Source: Sphingobacterium sp. PCS056 (GTDB lineage: Bacteria; Bacteroidota; Bacteroidia; Sphingobacteriales; Sphingobacteriaceae). Taken from it: a stretch of 64,000 nucleotides of DNA. The position numbers and the translations under genes are program-made. Positions within the stretch are counted from its first letter, which is position 1. Each line of letters starts with the position of its first letter. Of this stretch, positions 16,855 through 26,214 are shown piece after piece. The stretch is from assembly GCF_023273895.1 (NCBI RefSeq), contig NZ_CP096883.1, forward strand, positions 2,852,001 to 2,916,000, given 5' to 3'. Below the pieces are notes generated by a model. It was not told the DNA's origin and searched no databases. It worked only from the letters and a program-made list of their open reading frames with translations.

Positions 16855-16866
16855 CCGATAACGGCA
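16853..16866. promoter_or_regulatory. Promoter-overlapping operator of the Fic gene
   Basis: Palindrome TGCCG-N4-CGGCA covering the end of the -7 element and the expected transcription start. A bound protein would block initiation. Confidence 0.65.
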
Positions 16867-16880
16867 TTTATCATAAAATT

Positions 16881-17774
16881 ATGAATTATATTTCAGTAAG
16901 TGAATTTGCGAAAAAATGGAGTATTCCAGAAAGAACTATTCGTAATTACTGTGCTATAGGCAGAATTAAAGGAGCATTCTTAACTGGTAAAACTTGGAAT
17001 ATTCCAGAGGATGCTCTGATATCTGAAAAAGGGCGTAAGAAAAAAATCAGTGACAACATTTTACTCAATCATCTGAAAGAGCAAAAACAAATGAAGCTGA
17101 AAGGCGGAATTTACCATCGTACACAGATCGATTTAACTTATAATTCGAATCGTATTGAAGGTAGTAAACTAACCCACGATCAAACTCGATATATCTTCGA
17201 AACCAACACCATTGGAGCATCTACAGAAAGTGTTAATGTCGATGATATTATAGAAACAACAAATCATTTTCGCTGTATTGACTTCATTATTGATAAAGGT
17301 AAAACCAAGCTGACAGAATCTTTAATTAAAGAATTACATTATCTTTTAAAGTCAGGTACTTCCGATAGTCGAAAAGATTGGTTTAATGTTGGTGAATACA
17401 AGAAACTTCCGAACGAAGTTGGGGGCAATGAGACTTGCCCTCCAAAAGAAGTTTCAATAAAAATGAAAGAATTGCTTTCACGTTATCATGATATTGAAAA
17501 GAAAACTTTTGAAGATATTATCGATTTTCATTATAAATTTGAAGTAATCCATCCTTTTCAAGATGGTAATGGTCGTATTGGTCGTTTGATTATGTTTAAG
17601 GAATGTCTAGCCAACAATATTGTTCCATTTATAATCGATGAAGAGATCAAATTGTTTTATTACAGAGGCTTACAAGAATGGACAAATATAAAAGAGTATT
17701 TATTAGATACTTGTCTTACCGCTCAGGATCATTACAAAACTATTCTTCAATATTTTGAAATTGAGTTCCAATAA
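16881..17774 (+). CDS. Fic-domain AMPylase-type protein with N-terminal helix-turn-helix
   Basis: 297 residues from the ATG at 16881 (an in-frame ORF reaches 16800, but that stretch holds the promoter and operators). Residues 1-50 form an excisionase/MerR-like DNA-binding domain (MNYISVSEFAKKWSIPERT and TGKTWNIPEDAL). The Fic core has the active-site motif HPFQDGNGRIGR at 224-235, whose His is the catalytic base for transfer of AMP to a target hydroxyl. SNRIEG at 89-94 is the inhibitory [S/T]xxxE[G/N] helix of class II Fic proteins, so activity is self-restrained. Two matching palindromes at the promoter suggest it represses itself. No antitoxin gene lies next to it. Confidence 0.88.
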   Translation: MNYISVSEFAKKWSIPERTIRNYCAIGRIKGAFLTGKTWNIPEDALISEKGRKKKISDNILLNHLKEQKQMKLKGGIYHRTQIDLTYNSNRIEGSKLTHDQTRYIFETNTIGASTESVNVDDIIETTNHFRCIDFIIDKGKTKLTESLIKELHYLLKSGTSDSRKDWFNVGEYKKLPNEVGGNETCPPKEVSIKMKELLSRYHDIEKKTFEDIIDFHYKFEVIHPFQDGNGRIGRLIMFKECLANNIVPFIIDEEIKLFYYRGLQEWTNIKEYLLDTCLTAQDHYKTILQYFEIEFQ

Positions 17775-17948
17775 ATTAAGCGTGACCATGCTCATAATTC
17801 TTTTTTAAGGCATTTATAGAGTTGATTTTTTTAACTTCACTTTATACCTACTATATGGAGTACGCTCTTGAGTCAATTTAACTAGTTCGCGCTCCAAGCG
17901 GAGCCTTATTACAATACTTGCAGAAAGTGGATTAAAAAGACCTTTTAT

Positions 17949-18221
17949 TTATTTTTTCAGATTACCGAAGATTTCCTCGTATTCTTCAAATCGATGTGCC
18001 CTTATGGGTCTTATATAAGGTTCCGTATTAAAATACAGTAAGAGGCATGGCGCTATTTGTTTATACTTGTCCACATACTCATACCTGATGAGTTCACCAT
18101 TGTTAATACGCTGTTTAATTTTATTGTGATAGGGATACATTTCTTTCCTTCGCTCAGGTGGACAATATACTGGATCTAATTGATATGAAGGTAATGAGAT
18201 GTCAAAAATGATAAAAAACAA
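17949..18221 (-). CDS. Small hypothetical protein
   Basis: 90 residues, family not recognised. The body is compact and rich in Pro, Tyr, Arg and Glu (LDPVYCPPERRKEMYPYHNK, then LLLYFNTEPYIRPIRAHRFE). That looks like a genuine globular protein rather than a chance ORF. The first ten residues are hydrophobic, so the start may be later. Divergent from the DoxX gene with 53 bp between them. Confidence 0.55.
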   Translation of the reverse strand: MFFIIFDISLPSYQLDPVYCPPERRKEMYPYHNKIKQRINNGELIRYEYVDKYKQIAPCLLLYFNTEPYIRPIRAHRFEEYEEIFGNLKK

Positions 18222-18260
18222 AAACGGTTATGATTTGTTCTAGTCATAAATACCAATAAG

Positions 18261-18268
18261 AAAAGGAG
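18261..18268 (+). promoter_or_regulatory. Shine-Dalgarno sequence of the DoxX gene
   Basis: AAAAGGAG lies 6 bases before the ATG at 18275, one of few good ribosome sites in the window. Confidence 0.65.
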
Positions 18269-18274
18269 AATATT

Positions 18275-18721
18275 ATGAACCTTATTCACAAAATCGAACA
18301 CTGGGGAGATACCCATCATCCCAGATGGATAGATTATCTACGGATATTAGTAGGTATTTTGATCCTAATCAAAGGACTTAGTTTTGTAGGCGATCTTGAT
18401 CGCGTCAGTTCCTTGGTGCAGCAAGTGAATTATACCATCTATATATGGGGAGGTGTGCACTATATTGTTTTTGCTCAAATTGTCGGTGGTTTGTTTATCA
18501 TTTTTGGTTTCCAAACCCGATTAGCGACAATTGTCTTGTTGCCCATTTTATTTGGAGCAGTTTTCTTTATTAACTTAACAAATGGATTTAGTTTTTTAAA
18601 CGGGGAACTGTGGCTATCTGTTGTTGTCTTGCTTATGCTCATATTATTTCTGGTGATGGGATCGGGTAAATATTCACTAGACAATTTGATGAATAAACCA
18701 GGTTACAACAGGGAAATTTAA
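18275..18721 (+). CDS. DoxX family membrane protein
   Basis: 148 residues with four hydrophobic helices (about 22-40, 62-80, 84-102, 108-128) in the DoxX arrangement. IDYLRILVGILILIKGLSFV is in helix 1, and GGLFIIFGFQTRLATIVLLP spans helix 2 and the loop. DoxX-like proteins are poorly defined inner-membrane proteins sometimes tied to thiol or oxidative stress. The gene is single, with its own ribosome site and terminator. Confidence 0.82.
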   Translation: MNLIHKIEHWGDTHHPRWIDYLRILVGILILIKGLSFVGDLDRVSSLVQQVNYTIYIWGGVHYIVFAQIVGGLFIIFGFQTRLATIVLLPILFGAVFFINLTNGFSFLNGELWLSVVVLLMLILFLVMGSGKYSLDNLMNKPGYNREI

Positions 18722-18770
18722 GCAGAGTTACCAACCACATGATCTAAACATGTATATCGTGAAGGATATA

Positions 18771-18808
18771 AAAAAAACCTCCTGCAATTTTTTGCAGGAG
18801 GTTTTTTT
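18771..18808. terminator. Bidirectional terminator DoxX / purL
   Basis: Perfect 16-bp stem (18771-18786, 18793-18808) with A7 and T7 flanks and a T-rich 6-nt loop. Confidence 0.9.
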
Positions 18809-18827
18809 ATCAAGATGTTATTTTAAA

Positions 18828-21800
18828 CTATTTTTTATTTTCTGCGATCCAGTTGCGCGCATTAACAAATGCCTCTAACCATGGCGTTACTTCATCTTGA
18901 CGTCCTTTTGGATAGTTAGCCCAATTCCATTGGAATGTAGAACGCTCAATATGTGGCATAGTGACCAAATGGCGACCCGTTTTATCGCAAAGCATTGCTG
19001 TATTATAATCAGAGTCATTCGGGTTTGCCGGATATGCTTCGTAAGCATATTTTGCTACGATTTGGTAAGCGGACTCCTCCTGAGGCAAATTGAATTTTCC
19101 TTCACCATGTGAAATCCATACCCCTAAAGTTGTACCCGCTAAGGTTGATAACATGATCGAGTTATTTTCTTGAACGGTAACCGATACGAAATTGGACTCA
19201 TGCTTCTGTGAGGTATTGTGGATCAATTTACCATGAACCTCATGTTCAGGATTGATCAATTCCAGTTCCATAAACAATTGACATCCGTTACAGATACCTA
19301 CTGACATCGTATCAGGGCGGTTGAAGAAATTTTCTAACGCTGTTTTAGCTTTTTCATTATATAAAAATGCACCAGCCCATCCTTTTGCTGACCCTAATAC
19401 ATCAGAATTGGAGAACCCACCAACAGCACCGATAAATTGGATGTCTTCTAGGTTTTCGCGTCCCGAAATTAAATCCGTCATGTGGACATCTTTCACATCA
19501 AATCCTGCTAGGAACATGGCGTTAGCCATTTCTCGTTCAGAGTTGGAACCTTTCTCACGGATAATAGCCGCTTTTGGTCTAGGCTTTGATTGGTCTAGTG
19601 CAGGTTGCAATCCCGTGAAATGATTCGGGAATACAAAATTCAATGGTTGATTTTTGTAATTGTTATAACGCTCTTGTGCCGTTCCATTTTTAGATTGTTT
19701 TGAATCCAATAGGAAAGAAGTTTTATACCACGTATCACGTGTTTCGATTACATTGAAAGTAAATGTATCCGCATTATTTTTAAATGAAACTTCTGTGCCA
19801 GCGATCGCTTCACCAATTTTCACCGCTTCAACTCCAGCCGCAGTCAATGTGCTTTCAAAAATAGCATCATCTTTTGCTTGTAAAACAACAGCGATATTTT
19901 CATTAAACAATGCTTTTACCGTATCAGCCTCACCTAAGCCTGACAAATCATAATTTGCGGCTAAATCAACGTCGGCAAATGTCAATTCCAATAAAGTCGT
20001 GATCAAACCACCAGAACCAATATCATGACCTGCTTCAATTTGTCCTGCTTTAATTAGATCTTGGATGGTATTAAATGCTGTTTTGAAATAGGCTCCATCT
20101 TGAATCGTTGGCACTTCTTTACCAATTTTGTTTAAGATCTGAGCAAATGAAGAACCCCCTAATTTGAAACTATCTTTTGATAGATTGATATAATAGATCG
20201 ATCCCGAATTTTTGTTTAATACAGGTTCAATAACTTGTGTAATATCGGTACAATTACCAGCTGCAGAAACAATCAAAGTACCAGGCGCGATCACATGGTC
20301 ACCGTTCGGGTATTTTTGTTTCATCGATAGCGAATCTTTTCCAGTCGGGATATTGATTCCTAATTCTAAAGCAAAATCAGAACAAGCTTTTACAGCTTTA
20401 TATAGACGCGCATCTTCACCCTCATTGTTACAAGCCCACATCCAGTTTGCCGAAAGTGATACACCTGCAAGGCCATTTTTAATAGGAGCAAACACTAAGT
20501 TTGACAAAGATTCGGCAATAGCCGTTCTACTTGCAGCTGCTGGGTCGATAATTGCTGCCACAGGAGAGTGCCCTACAGTGGTGGCCACACCTTCCTTACC
20601 TTTATAATCTAATGCCATTACCCCAACGTTATTCAGTGGTAATTGCAATGGACCGACGCACTGCTGTTTCGCTACACGACCACCAACACAGCGGTCTACT
20701 TTATTAGTTAACCAGTCCTTAGATGCCACTGCTTCCAGTTGTAGGACTTGATTTAAGTAAGTTGGAATATTTTCGGTACTGTAGTTTACATCTTCATAAT
20801 TTCTGACAATTGTCTTGTCGCTCATGATTGTTTTTGGAGACGAACCAAAGAAATCTTCCAAGGCATAATCCATTGGTTTTTCACCCGTTGTTTTGGATTC
20901 GAAAGTAAAGCGGTGATCGCCCGTTACATCACCCACGGTATACATCGGTGAGCGTTCACGGTCAGCAACACGTTTTAATGTTTCGATATCTTTTTCACCA
21001 ATGACCAATCCCATTCTTTCCTGAGATTCATTGCCGATGATTTCTTTCGCCGAAAGGGTAGGGTCACCTACAGGTAAAGCGTCCAAATCAATTAAACCTC
21101 CAGTTTCCTCAACAAGTTCTGAAAGACAATTTAAGTGACCACCTGCACCATGATCGTGAATAGATACAATTGGATTATGATCAGATTCCACCATACCACG
21201 AACTGCATTTGCAGCACGTTTTTGCATTTCTGGATTTGAACGTTGAATCGCATTCAACTCGATGCCCGAACCGAAAGCTCCTGTATCTGCAGAAGAAACG
21301 GCTGCTCCACCCATACCGATACGGTAATTTTCGCCACCTAGAATAACAATTTTGTCACCAACTTTTGGCGTATGTTTCTTAGCCTGATCCAATTTACCGT
21401 AACCAATACCACCAGCCTGCATGATTACTTTGTCAAAACCTAATTTGCGCGCATCTTCTTCATGTTCGAATGTTAATACCGAACCTGTGATCAAAGGCTG
21501 GCCAAATTTATTTCCAAAGTCGGAAGCACCATTTGATGCTTTGATTAAAATATCCATCGGAGTTTGGTACAACCAAGGGCGTTCTTCCATCGCTTGCTCC
21601 CAAGGGCGGTTTTCTTCCAGACGAGAGTAAGAAGTCATGTAAACGGCAGTTCCAGCCAAAGGTAAAGAACCTTGACCCCCAGCTAAGCGGTCGCGGATTT
21701 CACCTCCAGAACCCGTTGCGGCACCTGAGAATGGTTCTACGGTCGTTGGGAAATTATGTGTTTCCGCTTTTACGGAAAGAACAGAATCAAATTCCTTTTC

Positions 21801-22502
21801 AGCATAAAAATCAGGTTTATCTGCCGATTGTGGTGCAAATTGTGTGATCCGTGGGCCTTTAACAAAAGCAACGTTGTCTTTATATGCCGAAACGATCTCA
21901 TTAGGATTGGTTTCGGATGTTTTCTTAATCAGTTTGAATAATGAAGTCGGCTGTTCTTCGCCATCGATAATAAAAGTACCGTTGAATATTTTGTGACGAC
22001 AGTGTTCGGAGTTTGCCTGTGAAAAAGCAAATACTTCAGAGTCGGTCAACTTACGGTCTAGTTTTGTCGCTAAGTCCGAAAGATACTGTACTTCCTCCGG
22101 ATTTAAAGAAAGGCCTTCTTGTTTATTATAAGCATCGATATCCTCAATTTCCAGAATAGATTCTGGCGCAATATCGATGGTGTACATTTCTTGTGTCAAT
22201 GCCTCATATTTTTGAGAAATCATTGGATCGAAATCATGAAAATCAGCTTGTACTTTTCGGAATTCTTCTATTCGAATGATGCCTTCAATACCCATGTTTT
22301 GGGTGATCTCCACAGCATTTGTACTCCAGGGAGTAATCATAGCTGCACGAGGACCAACATAATAATCGTTTAGAGTTTCTTTTTCGATTTTGTTAGCGTT
22401 TCCAAATAGCCAGTTTAGTTTAGAGATATCATTGGTAGATAAATCTTGTAGGGTTTGCACACCGTAAACGATGTCGCTTGGGTTCACAAAGAAATGAATC
22501 AT
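18828..22502 (-). CDS. purL: Phosphoribosylformylglycinamidine synthase (large, single-chain)
   Basis: Fourth step of de novo purine synthesis: FGAR + glutamine + ATP to FGAM. About 1224 residues, the large form with synthetase and glutaminase in one chain. Seen in order: an N-terminal PurS-like part, NSEHCRHKIFNG, the FGAM synthase core (VKAETHNFPTTVEPFSGAAT), a second AIRS-like half (GIPTGKDSLSMKQ as INIPTGKDSLSMKQ), and a C-terminal GATase with nucleophile Cys in VGICNGCQLFMEL and HGEGKF. The frame extends 14 codons further to 22544, but the ATG at 22502 (MIHFFVNPSD) fits family starts. A -7 element at 22542-22549 falls inside that extension and supports this. Confidence 0.97.
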   Translation of the reverse strand: MIHFFVNPSDIVYGVQTLQDLSTNDISKLNWLFGNANKIEKETLNDYYVGPRAAMITPWSTNAVEITQNMGIEGIIRIEEFRKVQADFHDFDPMISQKYEALTQEMYTIDIAPESILEIEDIDAYNKQEGLSLNPEEVQYLSDLATKLDRKLTDSEVFAFSQANSEHCRHKIFNGTFIIDGEEQPTSLFKLIKKTSETNPNEIVSAYKDNVAFVKGPRITQFAPQSADKPDFYAEKEFDSVLSVKAETHNFPTTVEPFSGAATGSGGEIRDRLAGGQGSLPLAGTAVYMTSYSRLEENRPWEQAMEERPWLYQTPMDILIKASNGASDFGNKFGQPLITGSVLTFEHEEDARKLGFDKVIMQAGGIGYGKLDQAKKHTPKVGDKIVILGGENYRIGMGGAAVSSADTGAFGSGIELNAIQRSNPEMQKRAANAVRGMVESDHNPIVSIHDHGAGGHLNCLSELVEETGGLIDLDALPVGDPTLSAKEIIGNESQERMGLVIGEKDIETLKRVADRERSPMYTVGDVTGDHRFTFESKTTGEKPMDYALEDFFGSSPKTIMSDKTIVRNYEDVNYSTENIPTYLNQVLQLEAVASKDWLTNKVDRCVGGRVAKQQCVGPLQLPLNNVGVMALDYKGKEGVATTVGHSPVAAIIDPAAASRTAIAESLSNLVFAPIKNGLAGVSLSANWMWACNNEGEDARLYKAVKACSDFALELGINIPTGKDSLSMKQKYPNGDHVIAPGTLIVSAAGNCTDITQVIEPVLNKNSGSIYYINLSKDSFKLGGSSFAQILNKIGKEVPTIQDGAYFKTAFNTIQDLIKAGQIEAGHDIGSGGLITTLLELTFADVDLAANYDLSGLGEADTVKALFNENIAVVLQAKDDAIFESTLTAAGVEAVKIGEAIAGTEVSFKNNADTFTFNVIETRDTWYKTSFLLDSKQSKNGTAQERYNNYKNQPLNFVFPNHFTGLQPALDQSKPRPKAAIIREKGSNSEREMANAMFLAGFDVKDVHMTDLISGRENLEDIQFIGAVGGFSNSDVLGSAKGWAGAFLYNEKAKTALENFFNRPDTMSVGICNGCQLFMELELINPEHEVHGKLIHNTSQKHESNFVSVTVQENNSIMLSTLAGTTLGVWISHGEGKFNLPQEESAYQIVAKYAYEAYPANPNDSDYNTAMLCDKTGRHLVTMPHIERSTFQWNWANYPKGRQDEVTPWLEAFVNARNWIAENKK

Positions 22503-22541
22503 TATAACTGTAAGTTTTTGAACGTTCTTCAAATTAAAGTA

Positions 22542-22549
22542 CAAATTTA
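22542..22549 (-). promoter_or_regulatory. -7 element of the purL promoter
   Basis: TAAATTTG on the minus strand matches TAnnTTTG and would start the mRNA near 22535, about 33 nt before the ATG at 22502. No good TTG box is seen at -33. Confidence 0.4.
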
Positions 22550-22559
22550 CGTTAATCCT

Positions 22560-22826
22560 TTGACTTATCGGGAATCAAAAGTGCTAAATAATCGTAAAAT
22601 TTATTTTTCTGATACCGTCATCTTATTTTCCCTTAAACTTGATCTATTCGACCGGTCGATATGTTGACTAATTTAAGGTGTTTGCATGGTAAAATTAGCG
22701 AAATATACGCCTCCTGATGTATGGATTTCTACTATAAAAGTGAAAATAATCCAATTGATCGACGATAAAAACACACAAGGGCTGAGGCGAAAACGATAAA
22801 TATGACTTGATAAGACTGCAATTATA
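22560..22826. other. Intergenic region between purL and pheT
   Basis: Non-coding spacer between divergent genes. It contains a perfect 12-bp palindrome TCGACCGGTCGA at 22648-22659, a possible operator for one of the two promoters. I see no gene or terminator in it. Confidence 0.4.
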
Positions 22827-22857
22827 TTGCGAATCAGAGCAAATTTATCTAAGTTTG
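22827..22857 (+). promoter_or_regulatory. Promoter of the pheT operon
   Basis: TTG at 22827-22829, 20-bp spacer, TAAGTTTG at 22850-22857: both boxes match the Bacteroidota consensus. The start would be near 22863, leaving a leader of about 17 nt before pheT. Confidence 0.75.
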
Positions 22858-22879
22858 TGCGTAAAATCAGATTCTAAAA

Positions 22880-25276
22880 ATGAATATTTCATATAAGTGG
22901 CTTAAAGATCATATTGATATCGATACCAAACCAGAGGAGTTATCTTTAATTCTAACGAACGTTGGGCTGGAGGTAGAGGTATTAGATGTGGTGCAAAGTA
23001 TACCTGGAGGATTAGCGGGATTGGTCATCGGCGAAGTGAAATCTTGTGAACAACACCCCAATGCAGATAAATTGAAAGTGACGACGGTTGATGTCGGTCA
23101 AGCAGATTTATTACACATTGTGTGTGGTGCTCCAAACGTTGCAGTAGGTCAAAAAGTGATTGTCGCAACTGTTGGTTCCACTGTTCACCCAACAAGTGGC
23201 GAGCCCTTTAAAATCAATAAATCAAAAATTCGTGGTGAAGTTTCTGAAGGAATGCTTTGTGGTGAAGATGAAGTTGGCTTGGGCAATTCACATGCCGGCA
23301 TCGTCGAGTTGCCATTGGATGCTCAGGTAGGTACACTTGTTAAAGATTTTTATCATATAGAGGACGACTATCGTTATGAAATTGGTTTAACACCAAATCG
23401 TGCAGATGCAGCTTCACACCTTGGAGTGGCTCGTGATATTGCCGCTTTCTATAGAAAAGAAATGAAAGCTTCTGATCTTTCTTTATTTAAAGAAGGAACA
23501 GGGATCAACACGGAGGTTGTTGTTGAAAATCATGCAGGAAGTCCACGTTACTCAGGTATCAATATCTCAGGAGTACAAGTAAAAGAATCCCCTGATTGGT
23601 TAAAGGAACGCTTGAATGTCATCGGTATCCGTCCGATTAACAATATTGTAGATGTTACGAATTTTATCTTGCATGATCTTGGACAACCCTTGCATGCCTT
23701 TGATCAAGACAAGATCGCAGGTAATAAGATCGTTGTGCGACAAGCAAAGCAAGACGAGCTGTTCACGACATTGGACGCTGTAGAGCGCAAACTATCCGCA
23801 GAAGATCTTGTTATTGCCGATGCTGAAAAGCCAATGTGTATTGCCGGTGTTTTCGGTGGTGCTCATTCAGGTGTGTCGGAGTCTACGACAAATATATTTT
23901 TAGAGTCCGCCTATTTTAATGCCGTTTCTGTTCGTAAAACAGCGAAACGTCATCAATTAAAAACAGATTCTTCATTCCGATATGAAAGAGGAACAGATCC
24001 GAATATCACGGTAAATGCACTCAAAAAAGCAGCTATCCTGATTCAAGAAGTGGCTGGTGGACATATTAGTTCTCAGATCACAGATCTTTACCCATCAGAA
24101 ATAACACCTTTTGCTTTTCATGTAAGCTATCCTAATGTACGTCGATTGATCGGTCAGGATATCCCAGATGAGGAGATCAAATCCATTATAGTAGCCTTGG
24201 GTATCGGTATCGAGCAAGAATCAACCGATGGTCTGGATGTTTTAGTTCCAGCTTACCGTGTAGATGTCACCCGTGAAGTGGATGTTATCGAAGAAGTATT
24301 GCGTATTTATGGATATAATAACGTGGAATTAAAACCACAGATCAAATCTTCCTTAAATACGTCTGAAAAGCCAGATAAAGAAGTTGTTTTAAATCAATTG
24401 GCAGATCTGTTAATTGCCAATGGTTTTAGAGAGACCCTTTCAAACTCGTTAACAAAGTTAGATTATGCAGATGACGAAGCTACAGCTGTTCGTCTATGCA
24501 ATCCGCTGAGTTCAGACTTGGATACCATGCGTCAAAATACGTTGTTTTCTGCTTTGACAACGGTTTCATACAATCAAAAAAGAAGAAATTCGGATTTAAA
24601 AATCTTTGAATTTGGAAAGACTTATGCGATTGATGGCGAAGGGTACAAAGAAAAGCAGCATTTGTCTATTGCTATCAGTGGTAAACTGGAAGTGGAGCAA
24701 TGGAACAACAGCAAGCAATCTGTTAATTTCTATAATCTCAAAGCGGTCGTTGATCTGATCTTAAAAAGATTAAAAATCGAAGGACTTCAATTGGAAGATG
24801 CGCCTGCCGATCATTATGCCTATGGCCTCAGTTATTTGAAAGGTACAAAAGCATTGGTCACCTTTGGTGCGGTATCCACTGCAGCATTGACAAAAGCGGA
24901 TGTAGAAGGACAGGTGTTTTTTGCAGATTTTGACTGGGATCAACTCTTGAAGATCATCCGTAAAAATGTCATCAAATTTAAAGAGGTATCTAAGTTTCCT
25001 GCGGTGAAACGCGACCTATCGCTGTTAATTGATGAAGCTGTTACCTTCAAGCAACTGGAAACAATAGCGTATAAGACCGAGCGTAAACTGTTGAAAGAAG
25101 TCAAAGTATTTGATGTTTATAAAGGAGATAAAATTCCTGCAGGCAAAAAATCTTATGCTTTAAGTTTTATGATCGAAGATGATGAAAAAACTTTAATGGA
25201 CAAACAAATTGACGCAATAGTTCAAAAATTAATTCTTAACTTTGAGAAAGAAGTAAGCGCAGAAGTGCGTGGTTAA
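22880..25276 (+). CDS. pheT: Phenylalanine--tRNA ligase beta subunit
   Basis: Beta chain of the alpha2-beta2 enzyme charging tRNA-Phe. 798 residues, normal length. Domains: MNISYKWLKDHIDID start; tRNA-binding OB fold (GLVIGEVKSCEQHPNADKLK, near 46); B3/B4 editing core (VRKTAKRHQLKTDSSFRYER); B5 (VDVTREVDVIEEVLRIYGYN); and a C-terminal anticodon-binding domain (FPAVKRDLSLLIDEAVTFKQ). The alpha subunit gene is not in this window. It heads a cluster with a coiled-coil gene and zapA. Confidence 0.97.
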   Translation: MNISYKWLKDHIDIDTKPEELSLILTNVGLEVEVLDVVQSIPGGLAGLVIGEVKSCEQHPNADKLKVTTVDVGQADLLHIVCGAPNVAVGQKVIVATVGSTVHPTSGEPFKINKSKIRGEVSEGMLCGEDEVGLGNSHAGIVELPLDAQVGTLVKDFYHIEDDYRYEIGLTPNRADAASHLGVARDIAAFYRKEMKASDLSLFKEGTGINTEVVVENHAGSPRYSGINISGVQVKESPDWLKERLNVIGIRPINNIVDVTNFILHDLGQPLHAFDQDKIAGNKIVVRQAKQDELFTTLDAVERKLSAEDLVIADAEKPMCIAGVFGGAHSGVSESTTNIFLESAYFNAVSVRKTAKRHQLKTDSSFRYERGTDPNITVNALKKAAILIQEVAGGHISSQITDLYPSEITPFAFHVSYPNVRRLIGQDIPDEEIKSIIVALGIGIEQESTDGLDVLVPAYRVDVTREVDVIEEVLRIYGYNNVELKPQIKSSLNTSEKPDKEVVLNQLADLLIANGFRETLSNSLTKLDYADDEATAVRLCNPLSSDLDTMRQNTLFSALTTVSYNQKRRNSDLKIFEFGKTYAIDGEGYKEKQHLSIAISGKLEVEQWNNSKQSVNFYNLKAVVDLILKRLKIEGLQLEDAPADHYAYGLSYLKGTKALVTFGAVSTAALTKADVEGQVFFADFDWDQLLKIIRKNVIKFKEVSKFPAVKRDLSLLIDEAVTFKQLETIAYKTERKLLKEVKVFDVYKGDKIPAGKKSYALSFMIEDDEKTLMDKQIDAIVQKLILNFEKEVSAEVRG

Positions 25277-25312
25277 TTTGAATAATAAGATTTAATTGTA
25301 TAAATTTAATAT

Positions 25313-25621
25313 ATGGCAGCATTATCTTCACAAATGAATATTATCGTTGAGAAAACGAAAAATTTAATTCAAATGTGCGAAGTCTTGCAAGAAGAGAATG
25401 ATTTACTTAAATTAGAGGTTCAATCACTTCAAGTTGCTTTTAATACGTGTAGCGATAAGAACAAGCAAATGGAAGAACAGATGAAAGCAATGGCAGTTGC
25501 TCGTTCTTTAGATAGTTCTGAAGCTGACAAAGATGCAATTAATGAAAAAATACTTGACACAAAGCAAAAAATTAACGATTTTGTGCGAGAAATAGACAAA
25601 TGTATTAGTTTGTTGAAGTAA
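25313..25621 (+). CDS. Coiled-coil protein next to zapA
   Basis: 102 residues, almost wholly predicted helix with heptad spacing (IIVEKTKNLIQMCEVLQEEN, then LLKLEVQSLQVAF, and IDKCISLLK at the end). No signal or membrane segment. No named family, but a short coiled-coil gene between pheT and zapA is a recurring arrangement in Bacteroidota, and the size recalls ZapB-like divisome coiled coils. The role in division is inference. 36 bp after pheT. Confidence 0.8.
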   Translation: MAALSSQMNIIVEKTKNLIQMCEVLQEENDLLKLEVQSLQVAFNTCSDKNKQMEEQMKAMAVARSLDSSEADKDAINEKILDTKQKINDFVREIDKCISLLK

Positions 25622-25676
25622 GTCGATCGAGTAGCATAAGGATAACTTACTAATACAACGTAAAGCTCAAATAACA

Positions 25677-25967
25677 ATGGGAGAGATTTCCATCAAAATA
25701 AATATCGCTGATCGCGTGTATCCGCTTCGTGTAGATATAGCAGAGGAGGAAATTATCCGCCATGCAGCGAAATTGATTAATGAAAAAGTAAAAGAGTTAC
25801 AGGATAGTTATACTGTTCGTGATAAGCAAGATTTATTGTCGATGTGTGTGCTTCAATATGCAACAGGAATGTTGAAAGCGGAGCGACAGGTACAGACACA
25901 AGATCAAGGTTTAGAGCAATCGGTTCATGAACTGGATCAACTATTATCTAATTTCTTTACAAAATAA
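25677..25967 (+). CDS. zapA: Cell division protein ZapA
   Basis: 96-residue ZapA that promotes FtsZ filament bundling at the division site. The globular head opens with ISIKINIADRVYPLRVDIAEEE and includes HAAKLINEKVKEL; the rest is the C-terminal coiled coil. The size is as expected. Followed directly by the probable 6S RNA, a gene order known from other bacteria where ssrS lies after zapA. Confidence 0.92.
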   Translation: MGEISIKINIADRVYPLRVDIAEEEIIRHAAKLINEKVKELQDSYTVRDKQDLLSMCVLQYATGMLKAERQVQTQDQGLEQSVHELDQLLSNFFTK

Positions 25968-25987
25968 TCGTTCTTTATAGCGCTTTA

Positions 25988-26169
25988 CTAAACGAATTTG
26001 CCGCAATTGAATTCGGGTTGTCACTATTTTAAACTTAACGCTTCAATATTACAGGCGAAAAGATGTAGGTCATTTTGCGTAAGCCATCTGGACCATGATC
26101 ATAGCCTAATTATGTATATTAGAAGTTTAATAATATTAGATACCCGGTATTTAATTGCGGTTTTTTTTT
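25988..26169 (+). ncRNA. ssrS: Probable 6S RNA
   Basis: About 170-180 nt of non-coding sequence that can fold into one long rod. The outer stem pairs 26001-26018 with 26142-26160 (about 17 bp, one G-U pair and one bulge) and is followed at once by T9, an intrinsic terminator. Inside, 26024-26035 pairs with 26124-26136, and an apical part can pair around 26061-26094. The closing stem, interior open region, apical hairpin, total length and position between zapA and rny all fit 6S RNA, which mimics an open promoter and binds RNA polymerase. The 5' end is approximate. Confidence 0.62.
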
Positions 26170-26214
26170 GAAAATTATAAATAAATAAACTACATATAAA
26201 CAATTAATAAATAC

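Noticed and set aside
16800..16880. N-terminal extension of the Fic protein
   Set aside because: The added codons cover the promoter and both operators. The later ATG begins directly with the HTH domain.
22503..22544. N-terminal extension of PurL
   Set aside because: Adds 14 residues not expected for the family and covers a -7 promoter element.
22455..22667. Open frame antisense to the purL start
   Set aside because: Overlaps purL and its promoter on the other strand; no coding features.
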